NCBI RefSeq assembly: GCF_052065415.1
Contig: NZ_JBQHUB010000005.1
Location: 62,001-126,000 of the forward strand
Direction: 5' to 3'
DNA from: Pseudoflavonifractor_A sp022772585
GTDB taxonomy: Bacteria; Bacillota; Clostridia; Oscillospirales; Oscillospiraceae
DNA: 64,000 nt
Part shown: in pieces, positions 50,801 through 58,800 of the stretch
Position numbering within the stretch: position 1 is the stretch's first letter
How the letters are laid out: every line of letters begins with the position of its first letter
The notes under the pieces: model-generated
The model's input: the letters and a program-made list of their open reading frames with translations, nothing else
Database searches by the model: none
What the model was told of the DNA's origin: nothing
Translations under genes and position numbers: made by a program

Positions 50801-51222
50801 TCCTCCCCCGCGTCCCAGAGCTGCGCCGGCGTGACCCGGCAGCTCTTCAGCTCGTCCACGGTGGACAGCAGTCCGGAGAGAAAGGCCGGCCGCCGGGAGG
50901 GGCGGCGGTAGACAGTGAGCTGGTCGGACACCTGCCTGAGAGCGGTGTACATCAGCAGCAGGCGGCCGCCGGCATCCAGCGTGGGGGCGGCCACCCCGCC
51001 GAACACGGAGAACACCCGCCCCGCCAGCCGGGTGAAGGAGAGCACCTCGGCATATCGGGAGACCTGATTCCCCGCCAGGGCGCACAGCCGCCGCTCGCTG
51101 TCATGAGAGTGCTGTTCGGGCACGATGAGCACCTGGGGGCGCTCTCCCCCGCTCGTCCCGATCCGCCGCAGCAGCTCGGTGGACTTTCCGGTGCCAGACC
51201 GGCCCAGCATCAGCTTCAGCAT
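47857..51222 (-). CDS. addB: ATP-dependent helicase/nuclease subunit B (AddB)
   Basis: Subunit of the AddAB double-strand-break resection enzyme. The 1121 residues begin with the Walker A loop LMLGRSGTGKST, contain helicase-like segments (LIVPEQHS; FYLDGFTDFTPQE) and end with the RecB-type nuclease: GFVDRVDGW and LRVIDYKTGRKSF. Four cysteines of the iron-staple cluster are in place: YKSCHF and NACQWCDYAAACHF. GAGAGGAG precedes the ATG. The usual partner addA is not adjacent: tepA follows and a small coiled-coil gene precedes. Confidence 0.93.
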   Translation of the reverse strand: MLKLMLGRSGTGKSTELLRRIGTSGGERPQVLIVPEQHSHDSERRLCALAGNQVSRYAEVLSFTRLAGRVFSVFGGVAAPTLDAGGRLLLMYTALRQVSDQLTVYRRPSRRPAFLSGLLSTVDELKSCRVTPAQLWDAGEETGGGEGDKLRDISLIFGAYEALTARQGADPRDRLTRLVTALEGSGWARGMDFYLDGFTDFTPQERSVIRALLKQARSVTVALTCDHLEETEGGSGIFSPARRTARQLLRLAGEVGIPAETEIRTVTSRHRRPALAAVERELFAAAPQSAQADGEGISLFRASSPYSEVEWAAAEILRLVREEGLRFRDIAVSARSMETYGPLIETVFPRYGVPVFLGQMSDILQKPVLALITAALDTVAGGYRYEDVFRYLKTGLTGLTDGERDKLENYVLKWDIKGSKWTGKADWTMHPQGYGLAWTEADEALLEELNTLRRKVTGPLERLRACGDRTGRGYTAALWQFLEDIGLPQRLREREEALRQRGEDVLAEEYRQLWDILCDAMEQCARTLDGMPMEGEEFARLFTLMLSQYSVGSIPVSLDRVSAGEMPRLAHKSCRALFLLGADDSAIPRAAPAPGLLNDDDRSLLASYGLELAPSLSDKLYREMTIVYETLALPSEHLSVSWAAAGPEGEERRPAFLVGKLRALFPALGVTGEEETGGTFRLAAPRPALERAGRFPEVCSALRELPEYAPLVERMERSAALERGSLSPAAVEALYGRRVPMSASRMDKYKSCHFSYFMQYGLKAKAREAAGFHAPEYGTFVHYVLEHVLRTLTEEGTVPVPRELERDKLRRLTRETVDRYVKEELGGLEHETPRFRYLFSRLLRSVYAVVDNVVKELQSSDFQPIAFELGFGSNKDLPPVQLTVDGVTVSISGFVDRVDGWVEDGKLYLRVIDYKTGRKSFDLTDVWNGMGLQMLLYLFTLKEEGKERFGGKEIVPSGVLYLPARDAIVVGSRGMTEAERRRSVDSELKRKGLVLDDPQVLAAMEHPGEAGIRFLPVRVSSRTGAVTGDALVTAERLGRLERHIGAVLREIGQELAAGNIAADPFWRGPDHNACQWCDYAAACHFEEGRPGDRRRYLSTVKGEDFWRGLEKHGGPEAEETV

Positions 51223-51270
51223 TGGTACTCTCTCCTCTCGCCTGAGTTATCCCGTTCAGTTTACCACGGA

Positions 51271-51546
51271 TCAGGGATTTTGAACAGCACCCGTCCCGAT
51301 GCCGCAGAACTCCAGCCTGACCAGGAGCTGCTGGTTCACCAACTTCCGGCCCAGAAGCTCCCGGAACCGGGCGCTTTTCTGCTTTCCCTCCCGCTTCATG
51401 GCCTCCAGCTGGGTGGAGAGTTCCTCCTGCTCCGCCAGGAGCTGTTCGCAGGCCGTTTCAAACCGGGCCAGCTGGGCAATGGCGTCCTCCAGCTCCTCCG
51501 GGACCACCCGCCAGCGCTCTCCCTCCGGTATGGTATATCGTTTCAT
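51271..51546 (-). CDS. Small coiled-coil protein, 91 aa
   Basis: Starts MKRYTIPEGERWRVVPEELEDA with AGGAGG before the ATG at 51,546; the open frame further upstream runs through the terminator hairpin of the transporter and is not used. Residues 20-75 form a Glu/Leu-rich coiled coil. It ends near the start of addB (48 bp apart, same strand), so it may be co-transcribed. Family unknown. Confidence 0.75.
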   Translation of the reverse strand: MKRYTIPEGERWRVVPEELEDAIAQLARFETACEQLLAEQEELSTQLEAMKREGKQKSARFRELLGRKLVNQQLLVRLEFCGIGTGAVQNP

Positions 51547-51579
51547 ATCCTGTTCCTCCTTTTTGTGCCGTGAACAGAC

Positions 51580-51620
51580 AAAGCGGCGGCAGACCGGGTA
51601 TCCCCGGAGCTGCCGCCGCA
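51580..51620 (-). terminator. Hairpin after the NSS transporter gene
   Basis: GCGGCGGCAG/CTGCCGCCGC (10 bp) around 17 nt, then TTTG. Strong stem, short T tract. Confidence 0.7.
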
Positions 51621-51645
51621 TGCCGCCCACTTCTGTTTTGTACGA

Positions 51646-53046
51646 TCAGAACTTCACAATACCCAGGGACTGCAGCAGCAGGATGAAGAGCAGCGCCGGC
51701 GCCACGAAGCGGATCATCACCACGTACAGCCGCTGCCGGCCGAACCTGTGGCCGCCCAGGGTCACCTCGTCGATGATGACGTCCGGCTTCACCACCCAGC
51801 CTACCAGGACACAGGTGGCGATGGCCACCACCGGCATCAGCAGGCTGTTGCTCACATAGTCCATGATGTCCAGGATCTGTGCCACAGTGCCGTTGGGGAG
51901 GGCCGCCTCAAAATAGAACACGTTGTAGCCCAGGCAGACCACCACGCCCGCCGCCAGCGCGAAAAGGGCCGTGGCAACAGTGGCCTTTTTGCGCTCCATG
52001 CCGAACTTGTCGATAGCGCTGGACACCACCGCCTCCATCACGGATACGGAGGAGGTGACCGCCGCGAAAAAGACCATCAGGAAAAACACCAATCCGACGG
52101 CAGCGCCCAGGGGGCCCATGGCCGCGAAGATCTTGGGCAGGGACACGAACATCAGGGCCGGGCCCTTGGACATGCCCTCGGGGCCCATGAAGGTATACAC
52201 CGCCGGGATGATCATCATGCCCGCCAGGAAGGCCACCAGCGTATCGAAGATCTCGATCTGGTTCACCGCCCGGCCCAGGTCGGCATCCTTCTTCACATAG
52301 GAGCCGTAGGCCACCGAGATGCCCATGGCCACGCTGATGGAGTAAAAGAGCTGCCCCATGGCGTCGGTGAGCACGGAGAGGAACTTCTGCACGGTCATTC
52401 CGGTAAAGTCCGGGATAACGTAGGCGCCGAAACCCTGAAGGCCGGTGCGGGTCACGCCCAGCGCATCGGTGTGCTCCAGGGTCAGGGAAAAACCGGCGAT
52501 GCCGATGATGAGCACCAGCAGGATGGGCATGAGCACCTTGGAGCAGCTCTCAATGCCGTGGTTCACGCCCTTATATACCACCAGCGTGGTGGCGGCCAGG
52601 AACACGACAAACCAGAGGATGGGCTCCCACTGGGCGGTGATGAAACCCGTAAAGTATCCGTCTGCCACCGCATCCGCGCCGCCGCCGGTGAGGTAGGTGA
52701 AGAAGTACTTCAGCACCCAGCCGCCGATGGTGGAGTAGTAGGGCAGGATGATGACAGGCACCAGGCAGGCCAGAACGCCGATCCAGCCCCAGCCGCTGTG
52801 CAGCTGCCGGTAGGCGGTCAGCGGGCTCTGTGCCGTCTTTCTGCCGATGGCAATCTCGGTGATCAGAAGGGTAAAGCCGAAGGTCAGCGCCAAAATCACA
52901 TAGACCAGCAGAAACACGCCGCCGCCGTCCTTGGCCGCAAGGTACGGGAACCGCCAGATGTTGCCCAGGCCCACGGAGCTGCCCGCCGCCGCCAGCACGA
53001 ATCCCAGGGTACCGGAAAATTTGCTTCGCTTGTTCTCTCTCTCCAT
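51646..53046 (-). CDS. Neurotransmitter:sodium symporter-family amino-acid transporter
   Basis: A 466-residue sodium-coupled carrier of the LeuT/MhsT fold with about eleven helices. It carries the family start SKFSGTLGFVLAAAGSSVGLGNIWRFPYL, where unwound helix 1 binds sodium and substrate, plus KYFFTYLTGG and FFLMVFFAAVTSSVS (helix 8). Bacterial relatives move Trp, Tyr, Leu or Ala; the substrate is not readable here. I start it at the second ATG (53,046), six bases after GGGAG; the first ATG touches that site. The leader between its promoter and start contains a complete intrinsic terminator. Confidence 0.93.
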   Translation of the reverse strand: MERENKRSKFSGTLGFVLAAAGSSVGLGNIWRFPYLAAKDGGGVFLLVYVILALTFGFTLLITEIAIGRKTAQSPLTAYRQLHSGWGWIGVLACLVPVIILPYYSTIGGWVLKYFFTYLTGGGADAVADGYFTGFITAQWEPILWFVVFLAATTLVVYKGVNHGIESCSKVLMPILLVLIIGIAGFSLTLEHTDALGVTRTGLQGFGAYVIPDFTGMTVQKFLSVLTDAMGQLFYSISVAMGISVAYGSYVKKDADLGRAVNQIEIFDTLVAFLAGMMIIPAVYTFMGPEGMSKGPALMFVSLPKIFAAMGPLGAAVGLVFFLMVFFAAVTSSVSVMEAVVSSAIDKFGMERKKATVATALFALAAGVVVCLGYNVFYFEAALPNGTVAQILDIMDYVSNSLLMPVVAIATCVLVGWVVKPDVIIDEVTLGGHRFGRQRLYVVMIRFVAPALLFILLLQSLGIVKF

Positions 53047-53091
53047 TTGCATCTCCCGCTTCTCTCTTCATTTGTTTGGGTACGGCAGACC

Positions 53092-53127
53092 AAAAAAATC
53101 AGGCTGTGCCCCTCAGCGGCAGCCTGA
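53092..53127 (-). terminator. Intrinsic terminator inside the NSS transporter leader (attenuator candidate)
   Basis: Minus strand: TCAGGCTG, 13 nt, CAGCCTGA, then TTTTTTT. It begins about 18 nt after the predicted transcription start and lies 46 bp before the coding sequence. No gene upstream on this strand would need it, so it probably controls the transporter. Confidence 0.7.
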
Positions 53128-53151
53128 CTTTACCATGATAGTCTGTTATAG

Positions 53152-53180
53152 ATTATAATAGGTCCCGCCCGGGAATGCAA
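53152..53180 (-). promoter_or_regulatory. Promoter of the NSS transporter
   Basis: Minus strand: TTGCAT, 17 bp, TATAAT. The 334-bp gap 53,047-53,380 holds this promoter, the leader terminator and the divergent M28 promoter; I see no gene in it. Confidence 0.7.
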
Positions 53181-53274
53181 GGTCAATTTTCCTTTGGCCG
53201 GGTCCATGCGGCCCAAAAGCGCCGTATTTTTTGCCCTCCGGATGGATCGTTCCTGCTGCCATCCAAAAATGCAG

Positions 53275-53303
53275 TTGCCTCTCCATCGCGGCCGCGGTAT
53301 ACT
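53275..53303 (+). promoter_or_regulatory. Promoter of the M28 peptidase gene
   Basis: TTGCCT, 17 bp, TATACT, 78 bp before the start codon. Confidence 0.68.
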
Positions 53304-53380
53304 GAGCGGGGATCACCTGACTGGAAACAGATCAGCTGCCGGCACATCAGCGGCATCAAAAGCCCAAAGGAGGTTTTTCC

Positions 53381-54397
53381 ATGCTTCCGCCAAAACATTC
53401 CCTCATCCATGTCGTACCGGCTGCAGTTACGCTCCTCCTTCTGCTCCTCTGCTCCGGGTGCAGTTCATCCATGGGAGATAAGGAGACATCCTACGATCTG
53501 AGTACAGAGCGGATCCGGAAGGACACGGAATACCTCTGCGATACCATCGGCGTCCGCACCGCCGGAACGGCCGGGGAAACGGCCGCCTGTGACTGGATCT
53601 TTGAGACATTGCAGTCTTCCGGTTTCTCTCCCGAGTCCGGTCCCGCCTCCCTGTCCGGCATCCCCGCTCTGCGCCGTGTCTCCTTTGACGGTTTCCGGGG
53701 AACGAAAAGTGAAAATGTCATCGCCGTCTGCAATCCCGGATCGGACGGCCCTCTGTTTTCCATCACTGCGCACTATGACAGCGTGGAGACTTCTCCGGGC
53801 GCGCGGGACAACGGCGCATCGGTAGCCGTTCTGCTGGAGATCGCCCGCTTCCTGGGCCCGGAAAACCCGGATTTTCCCTGTGAGATCCGCATGGTGTTCC
53901 CGGGCTCCGAGGAAAATGGCTATCACGGTTCTTCCGCTTACGTTTCCTCCCTCTCAGAAGAGGAAAAAAGCCGCCATCTGGGCGCTTTCAATATGGATAT
54001 CTCTGCCGCCTCGCCGGAAGATCAGGCAGTCCTCGTCTGCTATACGCTGGGAAAAATGCAGGATGGCGTATATCAGGAAGGAAATTTCCTGGAGCCGGTC
54101 CAGGGACTTGTGGCCTCCTCGGTAGCACAGGCCTGCAAAACCCTTTATGGGCGGGAGATCGGGGGTATTTTTCATGTAGGAGAAAGTGATCATGTGAGTT
54201 TTCACAACATGGGCCTGGAGGCCGTAAACGTCTGCTGGCGCAGAATAGACCACGGCACACCGCGGCTCCCGGAAAGCTACCACCGCCAGAACGATACCCC
54301 GGCAGGGCTGGATTATGACACGGCCCGTGCCAGCGGGCGCTGCATCCTGGAAGCCATCCATACATTGTCCGCCGCACGTCAGGCCGGGCAGCAGTAA
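53381..54397 (+). CDS. M28-family metallopeptidase, lipoprotein
   Basis: A 338-residue secreted aminopeptidase. A signal peptide ends in the lipobox LLLLCSGCSS. The M28 zinc-site order is visible: SITAHYDSVE (His, then Asp in GARDNGASVAVLLEIARFL), Glu pair in FPGSEENGYHGSSAYV, Asp in FNMDISAA and a final His near HVGESDHVSFHNMG. It would trim peptides outside the cell. AAAGGAGG precedes the ATG. It stands alone between a promoter at 53,275 and a bidirectional terminator. Confidence 0.9.
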   Translation: MLPPKHSLIHVVPAAVTLLLLLLCSGCSSSMGDKETSYDLSTERIRKDTEYLCDTIGVRTAGTAGETAACDWIFETLQSSGFSPESGPASLSGIPALRRVSFDGFRGTKSENVIAVCNPGSDGPLFSITAHYDSVETSPGARDNGASVAVLLEIARFLGPENPDFPCEIRMVFPGSEENGYHGSSAYVSSLSEEEKSRHLGAFNMDISAASPEDQAVLVCYTLGKMQDGVYQEGNFLEPVQGLVASSVAQACKTLYGREIGGIFHVGESDHVSFHNMGLEAVNVCWRRIDHGTPRLPESYHRQNDTPAGLDYDTARASGRCILEAIHTLSAARQAGQQ

Positions 54398-54436
54398 AGG
54401 CTCCGCCCCTCTTCCATATGCCGTTGAAATACAGCA

Positions 54437-54466
54437 AAAGCCCGCGCCGTCGGCGCGGGCTTTTAT
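54437..54466. terminator. Bidirectional terminator between the M28 gene and guaB
   Basis: AAAGCCCGCGCC, GTC, GGCGCGGGCTTTT: T tracts on both strands, serving two converging genes. Confidence 0.9.
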
Positions 54467-54474
54467 ATTCCCCG

Positions 54475-54500
54475 TTACTGGGGATTGACAGTATACTTGG
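54475..54500. repeat. Extra copy of the guaB 3' end
   Basis: TTACTGGGGATTGACAGTAT plus ACTTGG: 25 of 26 bases match 54,515-54,540, which encodes the last residues (NYTVNPQ) and stop of guaB. The copies are 40 bp apart. Confidence 0.9.
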
Positions 54501-54514
54501 GCCCCGCCCAGCCC

Positions 54515-55990
54515 TTACTGGGGATTGACAGTATAGTTGGGGGCCTCTTTGGTGATATAGATGTCGTGGGGGTGGGATTCACGCAGGCCGGCGGCAGTGA
54601 TCTGGATGAACTGGGCCTTCTGCTGCAGCTCGGGGATATTGTGGCAGCCGGTGTAGCCCATGCCGGAACGCAGGCCGCCCATGAGCTGGTAGATGGTCTC
54701 GCCGGTGAGTCCCTTGTAGGGCACGCGGCCTTCCACGCCCTCGGGGACCAGCTTCTTGTTGTTCTCCTGGAAATAGCGGTCCTTGGAGCCCTTGGCCATG
54801 GCGCCCAGGGAGCCCATGCCGCGGTAGACCTTGAACTGGCGGCCCTGGTAAACCTCGGTCTCTCCGGGGGACTCCTCGCAGCCGGCCAGCAGGGAGCCCA
54901 GCATGACCACGTTGGCGCCGGCGGCGATGGCCTTGGCGATGTCGCCGGAGTACTTGATGCCGCCGTCGGCGATGACGGGCACGCCGTACTTGGCGGCCAT
55001 GCAGGCGGCGTCATACACGGCGGTGATCTGGGGCACGCCGATGCCGGCCACCACGCGGGTGGTACAGATGGAGCCGGGGCCGATGCCGATCTTCACGCAG
55101 TCGGCGCCCGCCTCGATAAGAGCGCGGGTACCCTCGGCGGTGGCCACGTTGCCGGCGATGAGCTGCACGTCGGGATACAGGGCCTTGATGCGCTTGACGC
55201 ACTCCAGGATGTTGTGGCTGTGGCCGTGGGCGCTGTCCAGGGCCAGCACATCGGCGCCGGCCTCCACCAGGGCGGCCACCCGGTCCAGTACGTCGCTGGT
55301 CACGCCGATGGCGGCGCCCACCAGCAGGCGGCCCTTCTCGTCGCGGGCGGAATTGGGATAGACCTCGGCCTTCTCAATATCCTTGATGGTGATGAGGCCC
55401 TTGAGGTGGAAGTCCTTGTCCACAATGGGCAGCTTCTCGATCTTGTGGCGGCGGAGGATCTCCCGGGCCTCGGCCAGCGTGGTGCCCTCGGGGGCGGTGA
55501 CCAGGTTCTCCTTGGTCATCACATTGTCGATGAGCTGGGACATATCGGTCTCAAATTTCATGTCGCGGTTGGTGATGATGCCGATGAGCTTGCCGTTGTC
55601 GCAGATAGGCACGCCGGAGATCTTGTACTTGGCGCACAGCTCGTCAGCCTCGGCCAGGGTGTGTCCGGGAGCCAGCCAGAACGGATTGGTGATAACGCCG
55701 TTCTCAGAGCGCTTGACCATGTCCACCTGCTCGGCCTGAGCGCCGATGGACATGTTCTTGTGGATGATGCCGATGCCGCCCTCGCGGGCGATGGCGATGG
55801 CCATGCGGTACTCGGTGACAGTATCCATGGCGGCGCTCATCAGGGGAACGTTCAGCGTGATCTTCTTGGTAAGCTTGGTGGTCAGGTCGATGTCCGCGGG
55901 GAGCACGTCGCTCTCCGCCGGTACCAGGAGCACATCGTCGAAGGTGAGCCCCTGCTTGGTAAACTTCTGGCTGGCGTCTGTGTTGACCAT
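54515..55990 (-). CDS. guaB: Inosine-5'-monophosphate dehydrogenase
   Basis: Oxidises IMP to XMP with NAD+, the committed step to GMP. The 491-residue protein has the (beta/alpha)8 barrel interrupted by two CBS domains (about 95-210), the catalytic-Cys loop GIGPGSICTTR, the NAD-loop ALDSAHGHS, the IMP-binding GGIKYSGDIAKAI and flap residues MGSLGAM. AAAGGAG precedes the ATG; a near-perfect promoter lies upstream with a short leader and no purine riboswitch. The last 26 bp are duplicated just downstream of the gene. Confidence 0.97.
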   Translation of the reverse strand: MVNTDASQKFTKQGLTFDDVLLVPAESDVLPADIDLTTKLTKKITLNVPLMSAAMDTVTEYRMAIAIAREGGIGIIHKNMSIGAQAEQVDMVKRSENGVITNPFWLAPGHTLAEADELCAKYKISGVPICDNGKLIGIITNRDMKFETDMSQLIDNVMTKENLVTAPEGTTLAEAREILRRHKIEKLPIVDKDFHLKGLITIKDIEKAEVYPNSARDEKGRLLVGAAIGVTSDVLDRVAALVEAGADVLALDSAHGHSHNILECVKRIKALYPDVQLIAGNVATAEGTRALIEAGADCVKIGIGPGSICTTRVVAGIGVPQITAVYDAACMAAKYGVPVIADGGIKYSGDIAKAIAAGANVVMLGSLLAGCEESPGETEVYQGRQFKVYRGMGSLGAMAKGSKDRYFQENNKKLVPEGVEGRVPYKGLTGETIYQLMGGLRSGMGYTGCHNIPELQQKAQFIQITAAGLRESHPHDIYITKEAPNYTVNPQ

Positions 55991-56030
55991 GAGTGCATCT
56001 CCTTTATTTCTCTAACATGAAATTTTTCCT

Positions 56031-56059
56031 ATTTTACTATCCGTGCCAACGGTTGTCAA
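56031..56059 (-). promoter_or_regulatory. Promoter of guaB
   Basis: Minus strand: TTGACA, 17 bp, TAAAAT. The -35 overlaps the 3' end of the thioesterase gene. Confidence 0.85.
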
Positions 56060-56802
56060 GACCCACTTCCCGGTAATTCGGAAAGGGTAAGGGCCGCGTC
56101 GAAACGGGCGCTCTCCTGTCCGTCGGTCCCCTGGACGTACCAGACCCCGTCGGACCGGCCGGTACGGAGCCGGAGGACCTCCCCCGGCCGGCATTCGGCC
56201 TGAAACCCCACCTGCAGGGAGGAGACGAAGCTCCCCTCCCCCAGCCGCTCCAGATGGAGGGCGTCACAGGCAAAGTCAGCGTATTTGCTGTTGTTGACGT
56301 GGCGGTTCACATCGGCGTCGCTGTACCACAGCCGGCGCTCCTCCGCCTTTTCCATTTCCTCCGGCAGGCGCAGCCTGGTCAGCATCCGCTCCTTGCACAG
56401 CTCGCCGCCGTCAGTGCCCTGGAACTCGTCCAGCCTGGAAAGGCGCAGGGGCTTGTGGCTCTCCCGGTCGGCCAGGACCCACACCGAGACCGCCTCCCCC
56501 GCCGGCGCGCCGCCCACCGTCAGGTCAAAATCCCGGTACATGGACGCGCCCTTTCCGCCCCGGTGCCAGGTGCGCACGGCCACCGTCTCGTTCCAGGAGA
56601 TGGGCCGGTCCAGCCGGTACCAGATCCGGGCCAGCATCCAGAAGGCGTTATGCCGCTCCAGCATCTCCTCCCGGGAGACGTGGAGGACCATGGCCGCCTC
56701 GGTGGCCGCCTCCTGCAAAAAGCCCAGCACGGCGGAGGGCCGGCACTGACCGAAGGGGTCGGTGTCCCTGCTGTCCACATAGTATTGGTAGTCGTAATAC
56801 AT
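56056..56802 (-). CDS. Acyl-ACP thioesterase
   Basis: A 248-residue double-hotdog thioesterase that releases fatty acids from acyl-carrier protein. It begins MYYDYQYYVDSRDTDPFGQ, has the substrate helix region ERHNAFWMLARIWYRLDRP and the second-domain signature DADVNRHVNNSKYADF with its conserved Asn-His pair. AGGAG lies close to the ATG at 56,802 and AAGGAGG a little further up; the open frame beyond it overlaps the upstream gene. Same strand and 29 bp after the Cys-rich protein, so probably one operon. Confidence 0.88.
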   Translation of the reverse strand: MYYDYQYYVDSRDTDPFGQCRPSAVLGFLQEAATEAAMVLHVSREEMLERHNAFWMLARIWYRLDRPISWNETVAVRTWHRGGKGASMYRDFDLTVGGAPAGEAVSVWVLADRESHKPLRLSRLDEFQGTDGGELCKERMLTRLRLPEEMEKAEERRLWYSDADVNRHVNNSKYADFACDALHLERLGEGSFVSSLQVGFQAECRPGEVLRLRTGRSDGVWYVQGTDGQESARFDAALTLSELPGSGS

Positions 56803-56831
56803 ATCTCCTGTTTTCCCCTCCTTCGGGCCGG

Positions 56832-57440
56832 TCAGCAGTCCTTTCCGTGTATGCGCAGGCTCTGCTTGCAGCAGATATCCTCGATATCGCTCTGGGTGGC
56901 CGCCGGGATGCGCAGGTCGCCGCCGCAGTCGGCGCAGATCAGGTCCACCGAGCTGTAATTCACCTGCAGCTTCCATCGTTTGGAGCCGCAGGAGCAGGAG
57001 ATGCCGCCCCGCTGGGCGATGTCCTTCAGCTCTCCCAGCACCTCATTCATCACCACCTCATCCAGGAAGGAGCCCCGCTCGCCGGCCTGGGCATCCAGCT
57101 TGTCCACCGCTTCCTCCAGGCGGCGGACGGCGCCGTACACTGTGGTCTCCTCTCCCACATAGCAGCAGTCCAGGCCGGACGCGCCGCAGGAAAAGGCCAG
57201 TCCCCTCCGATGGAGGAAGTCCCGGCTGGAGCAGGTCACCGCGTGAGTCTTTCCGCAGTAGATGCATGGTACGTCCAGACGTATCCGGTCCCCCATCATC
57301 TCGACCCGCAGAGCCGATTTGCCGCAGGGGCAGGGCAGCTCATTGGGGGTGGCCGCCAGCTGGAACACGCTGCGCTCCACGATGACGCTCTGCCGGCAGG
57401 AGGGACAGATATAGGCAATGGTCCGTGTTTCGTCCGCCAT
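56832..57440 (-). CDS. Cys-rich multi-zinc-ribbon protein, unknown function
   Basis: A 202-residue protein with at least six cysteine pairs: YICPSCRQ, LPCPCGKS, VPCIYCGKT, LDCCYVG, ISCSCGSK and LICADCGG. They form several predicted zinc knuckles. A helical stretch of about 40 residues lies between the third and fifth pairs (VYGAVRRLEEAVDKL; MNEVLGELKDI). Similar proteins occur in Clostridia with no assigned role, as far as I recall. It is first in the operon with the thioesterase. The 218-bp gap upstream to spoVAD has a TATAAT at about 57,494-57,508 on this strand but no clear -35. Confidence 0.75.
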   Translation of the reverse strand: MADETRTIAYICPSCRQSVIVERSVFQLAATPNELPCPCGKSALRVEMMGDRIRLDVPCIYCGKTHAVTCSSRDFLHRRGLAFSCGASGLDCCYVGEETTVYGAVRRLEEAVDKLDAQAGERGSFLDEVVMNEVLGELKDIAQRGGISCSCGSKRWKLQVNYSSVDLICADCGGDLRIPAATQSDIEDICCKQSLRIHGKDC

Positions 57441-57658
57441 AGGATACTCCTTTTCGCGGAGCCCGGCGGCCCCGCTCCGTCATACTTAATAAAATCTATT
57501 ATACTCTAAAGACACAATTTTGAACAGCCTCCGCCCCCACAAAATCGTGACGCATACTCTCTTTGCTTTTTGTTCAAACTAGGCGCAAGGCGATACAGTC
57601 GCAAAGGATTATTTGCTTTTTTGAACTTCTTTGATGATACGCGCGGAGGCGAAGCGAT

Positions 57659-58672
57659 ATGTGGAAAAAACGGTGCGGCAGACAGACGGTAGCCCTGGAG
57701 CATCCCCCCTCCATTGCCGGCTGGGCCAGTGTGGTAGGCAAAAAGGAGGGCGAAGGTCCTCTGGCCCCCTATTTCGACCTGATCGGTCCGGACGATTCCT
57801 TTGGAGAAAAGAGCTGGGAGAAGGCGGAGAGCGCCATGCAGAAGCAGGCCCTTTCCACAGCCCTCACCAAGGCCGGACAGGCCCCCTCCGCTCTGGACTA
57901 TATCCTGGCAGGCGACCTGCTCAACCAGTGCATCGGCAGCGGATTTGCCGTCCGGGGGCAGGACGTGCCCTTTTTCGGTCTGTACGGCGCCTGCTCCACC
58001 ATGGCCGAGTCCCTCTCCCTGGCCTCCTTGCTGGTGGACGGCGGGTTCGCCCGGTGGACGGCGGCAGTTACCTCCTCCCACTTCTGCTCGGCCGAGCGGC
58101 AGTACCGCACCCCCCTGGAATACGGCGGACAGCGGACCCCCACCGCCCAGTGGACGGTGACTGGCTCGGGCGCCCTCATCCTGTCGGCGGAGGGTCCCGG
58201 TCCCTGTGTCACCCACGTCACCACCGGCAAGATCGTGGACAAGGGCATCAAGGACGCCAACAACATGGGGGCCGCCATGGCCCCAGCGGCCTACGACACC
58301 CTCCGCGCCCACTTCTCCGATACGGGCCGGAAGCCATCCTATTACGATCTCATCGTCACCGGCGATCTGGGCAAGCTGGGAAAGGAGATTGTGCTGGACT
58401 TCTTCCACCGGGACGGCATGGACCTGAAAAATCTGGACGACTGCGGCACCATGATCTTCGATCTGGAGGGGCAGGACGTCCACTGCGGCGGCTCGGGCTG
58501 CGGCTGCTCCGCCGTGGTGCTGGCCGGCTACCTGCTGGATGGGATGACCAAGGGCAGGTGGAAAAACCTTCTTTTCTGCGGCACCGGCGCCCTGCTCTCC
58601 CCCACCTCCACCCAGCAGGGCGAGAGCATCCCCAGCATCTGCCACGCGGTAGCTATCTCTGCACAAAGCTAA
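57659..58672 (+). CDS. spoVAD: Stage V sporulation protein AD
   Basis: Component of the SpoVA channel that loads dipicolinic acid into the spore; its thiolase-like fold binds DPA. The 337 residues show RQTVALEHPPSIAGWASVVG, PFFGLYGACSTMAESL, SSHFCSAERQYRTPLEYG, TGDLGKLGKEI and the C-terminal HAVAI end. GGAGG precedes the ATG. spoVAE follows after a 268-bp gap; spoVAC, normally immediately upstream, is not here. The 3' end of the gene is duplicated in the gap. Confidence 0.95.
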   Translation: MWKKRCGRQTVALEHPPSIAGWASVVGKKEGEGPLAPYFDLIGPDDSFGEKSWEKAESAMQKQALSTALTKAGQAPSALDYILAGDLLNQCIGSGFAVRGQDVPFFGLYGACSTMAESLSLASLLVDGGFARWTAAVTSSHFCSAERQYRTPLEYGGQRTPTAQWTVTGSGALILSAEGPGPCVTHVTTGKIVDKGIKDANNMGAAMAPAAYDTLRAHFSDTGRKPSYYDLIVTGDLGKLGKEIVLDFFHRDGMDLKNLDDCGTMIFDLEGQDVHCGGSGCGCSAVVLAGYLLDGMTKGRWKNLLFCGTGALLSPTSTQQGESIPSICHAVAISAQS

Positions 58673-58751
58673 TCCCCGCGCATCCGGCTCTCATCCCGGA
58701 CAGGCCCTGTCCAGGCAGATGTGTTTCTGTCCCCTTCGCCTCACGGCCTGC
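58642..58751. repeat. 110-bp direct repeat, copy 1 (includes spoVAD 3' end)
   Basis: Begins within the last ten codons of spoVAD (HAVAISAQS, stop) and continues 80 bp beyond. Identical at 97 of 110 positions to 58,801-58,910; the last ~45 bp are identical. Confidence 0.92.
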
Positions 58752-58800
58752 GGCCGCAACCGGCGAGGGATGACATGTTCCGCCCACCGGGCGGAACCGG

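Noticed and set aside
55991..56030. Purine riboswitch before guaB
   Set aside because: The leader from the predicted start point is only about 35 nt and holds no aptamer core.
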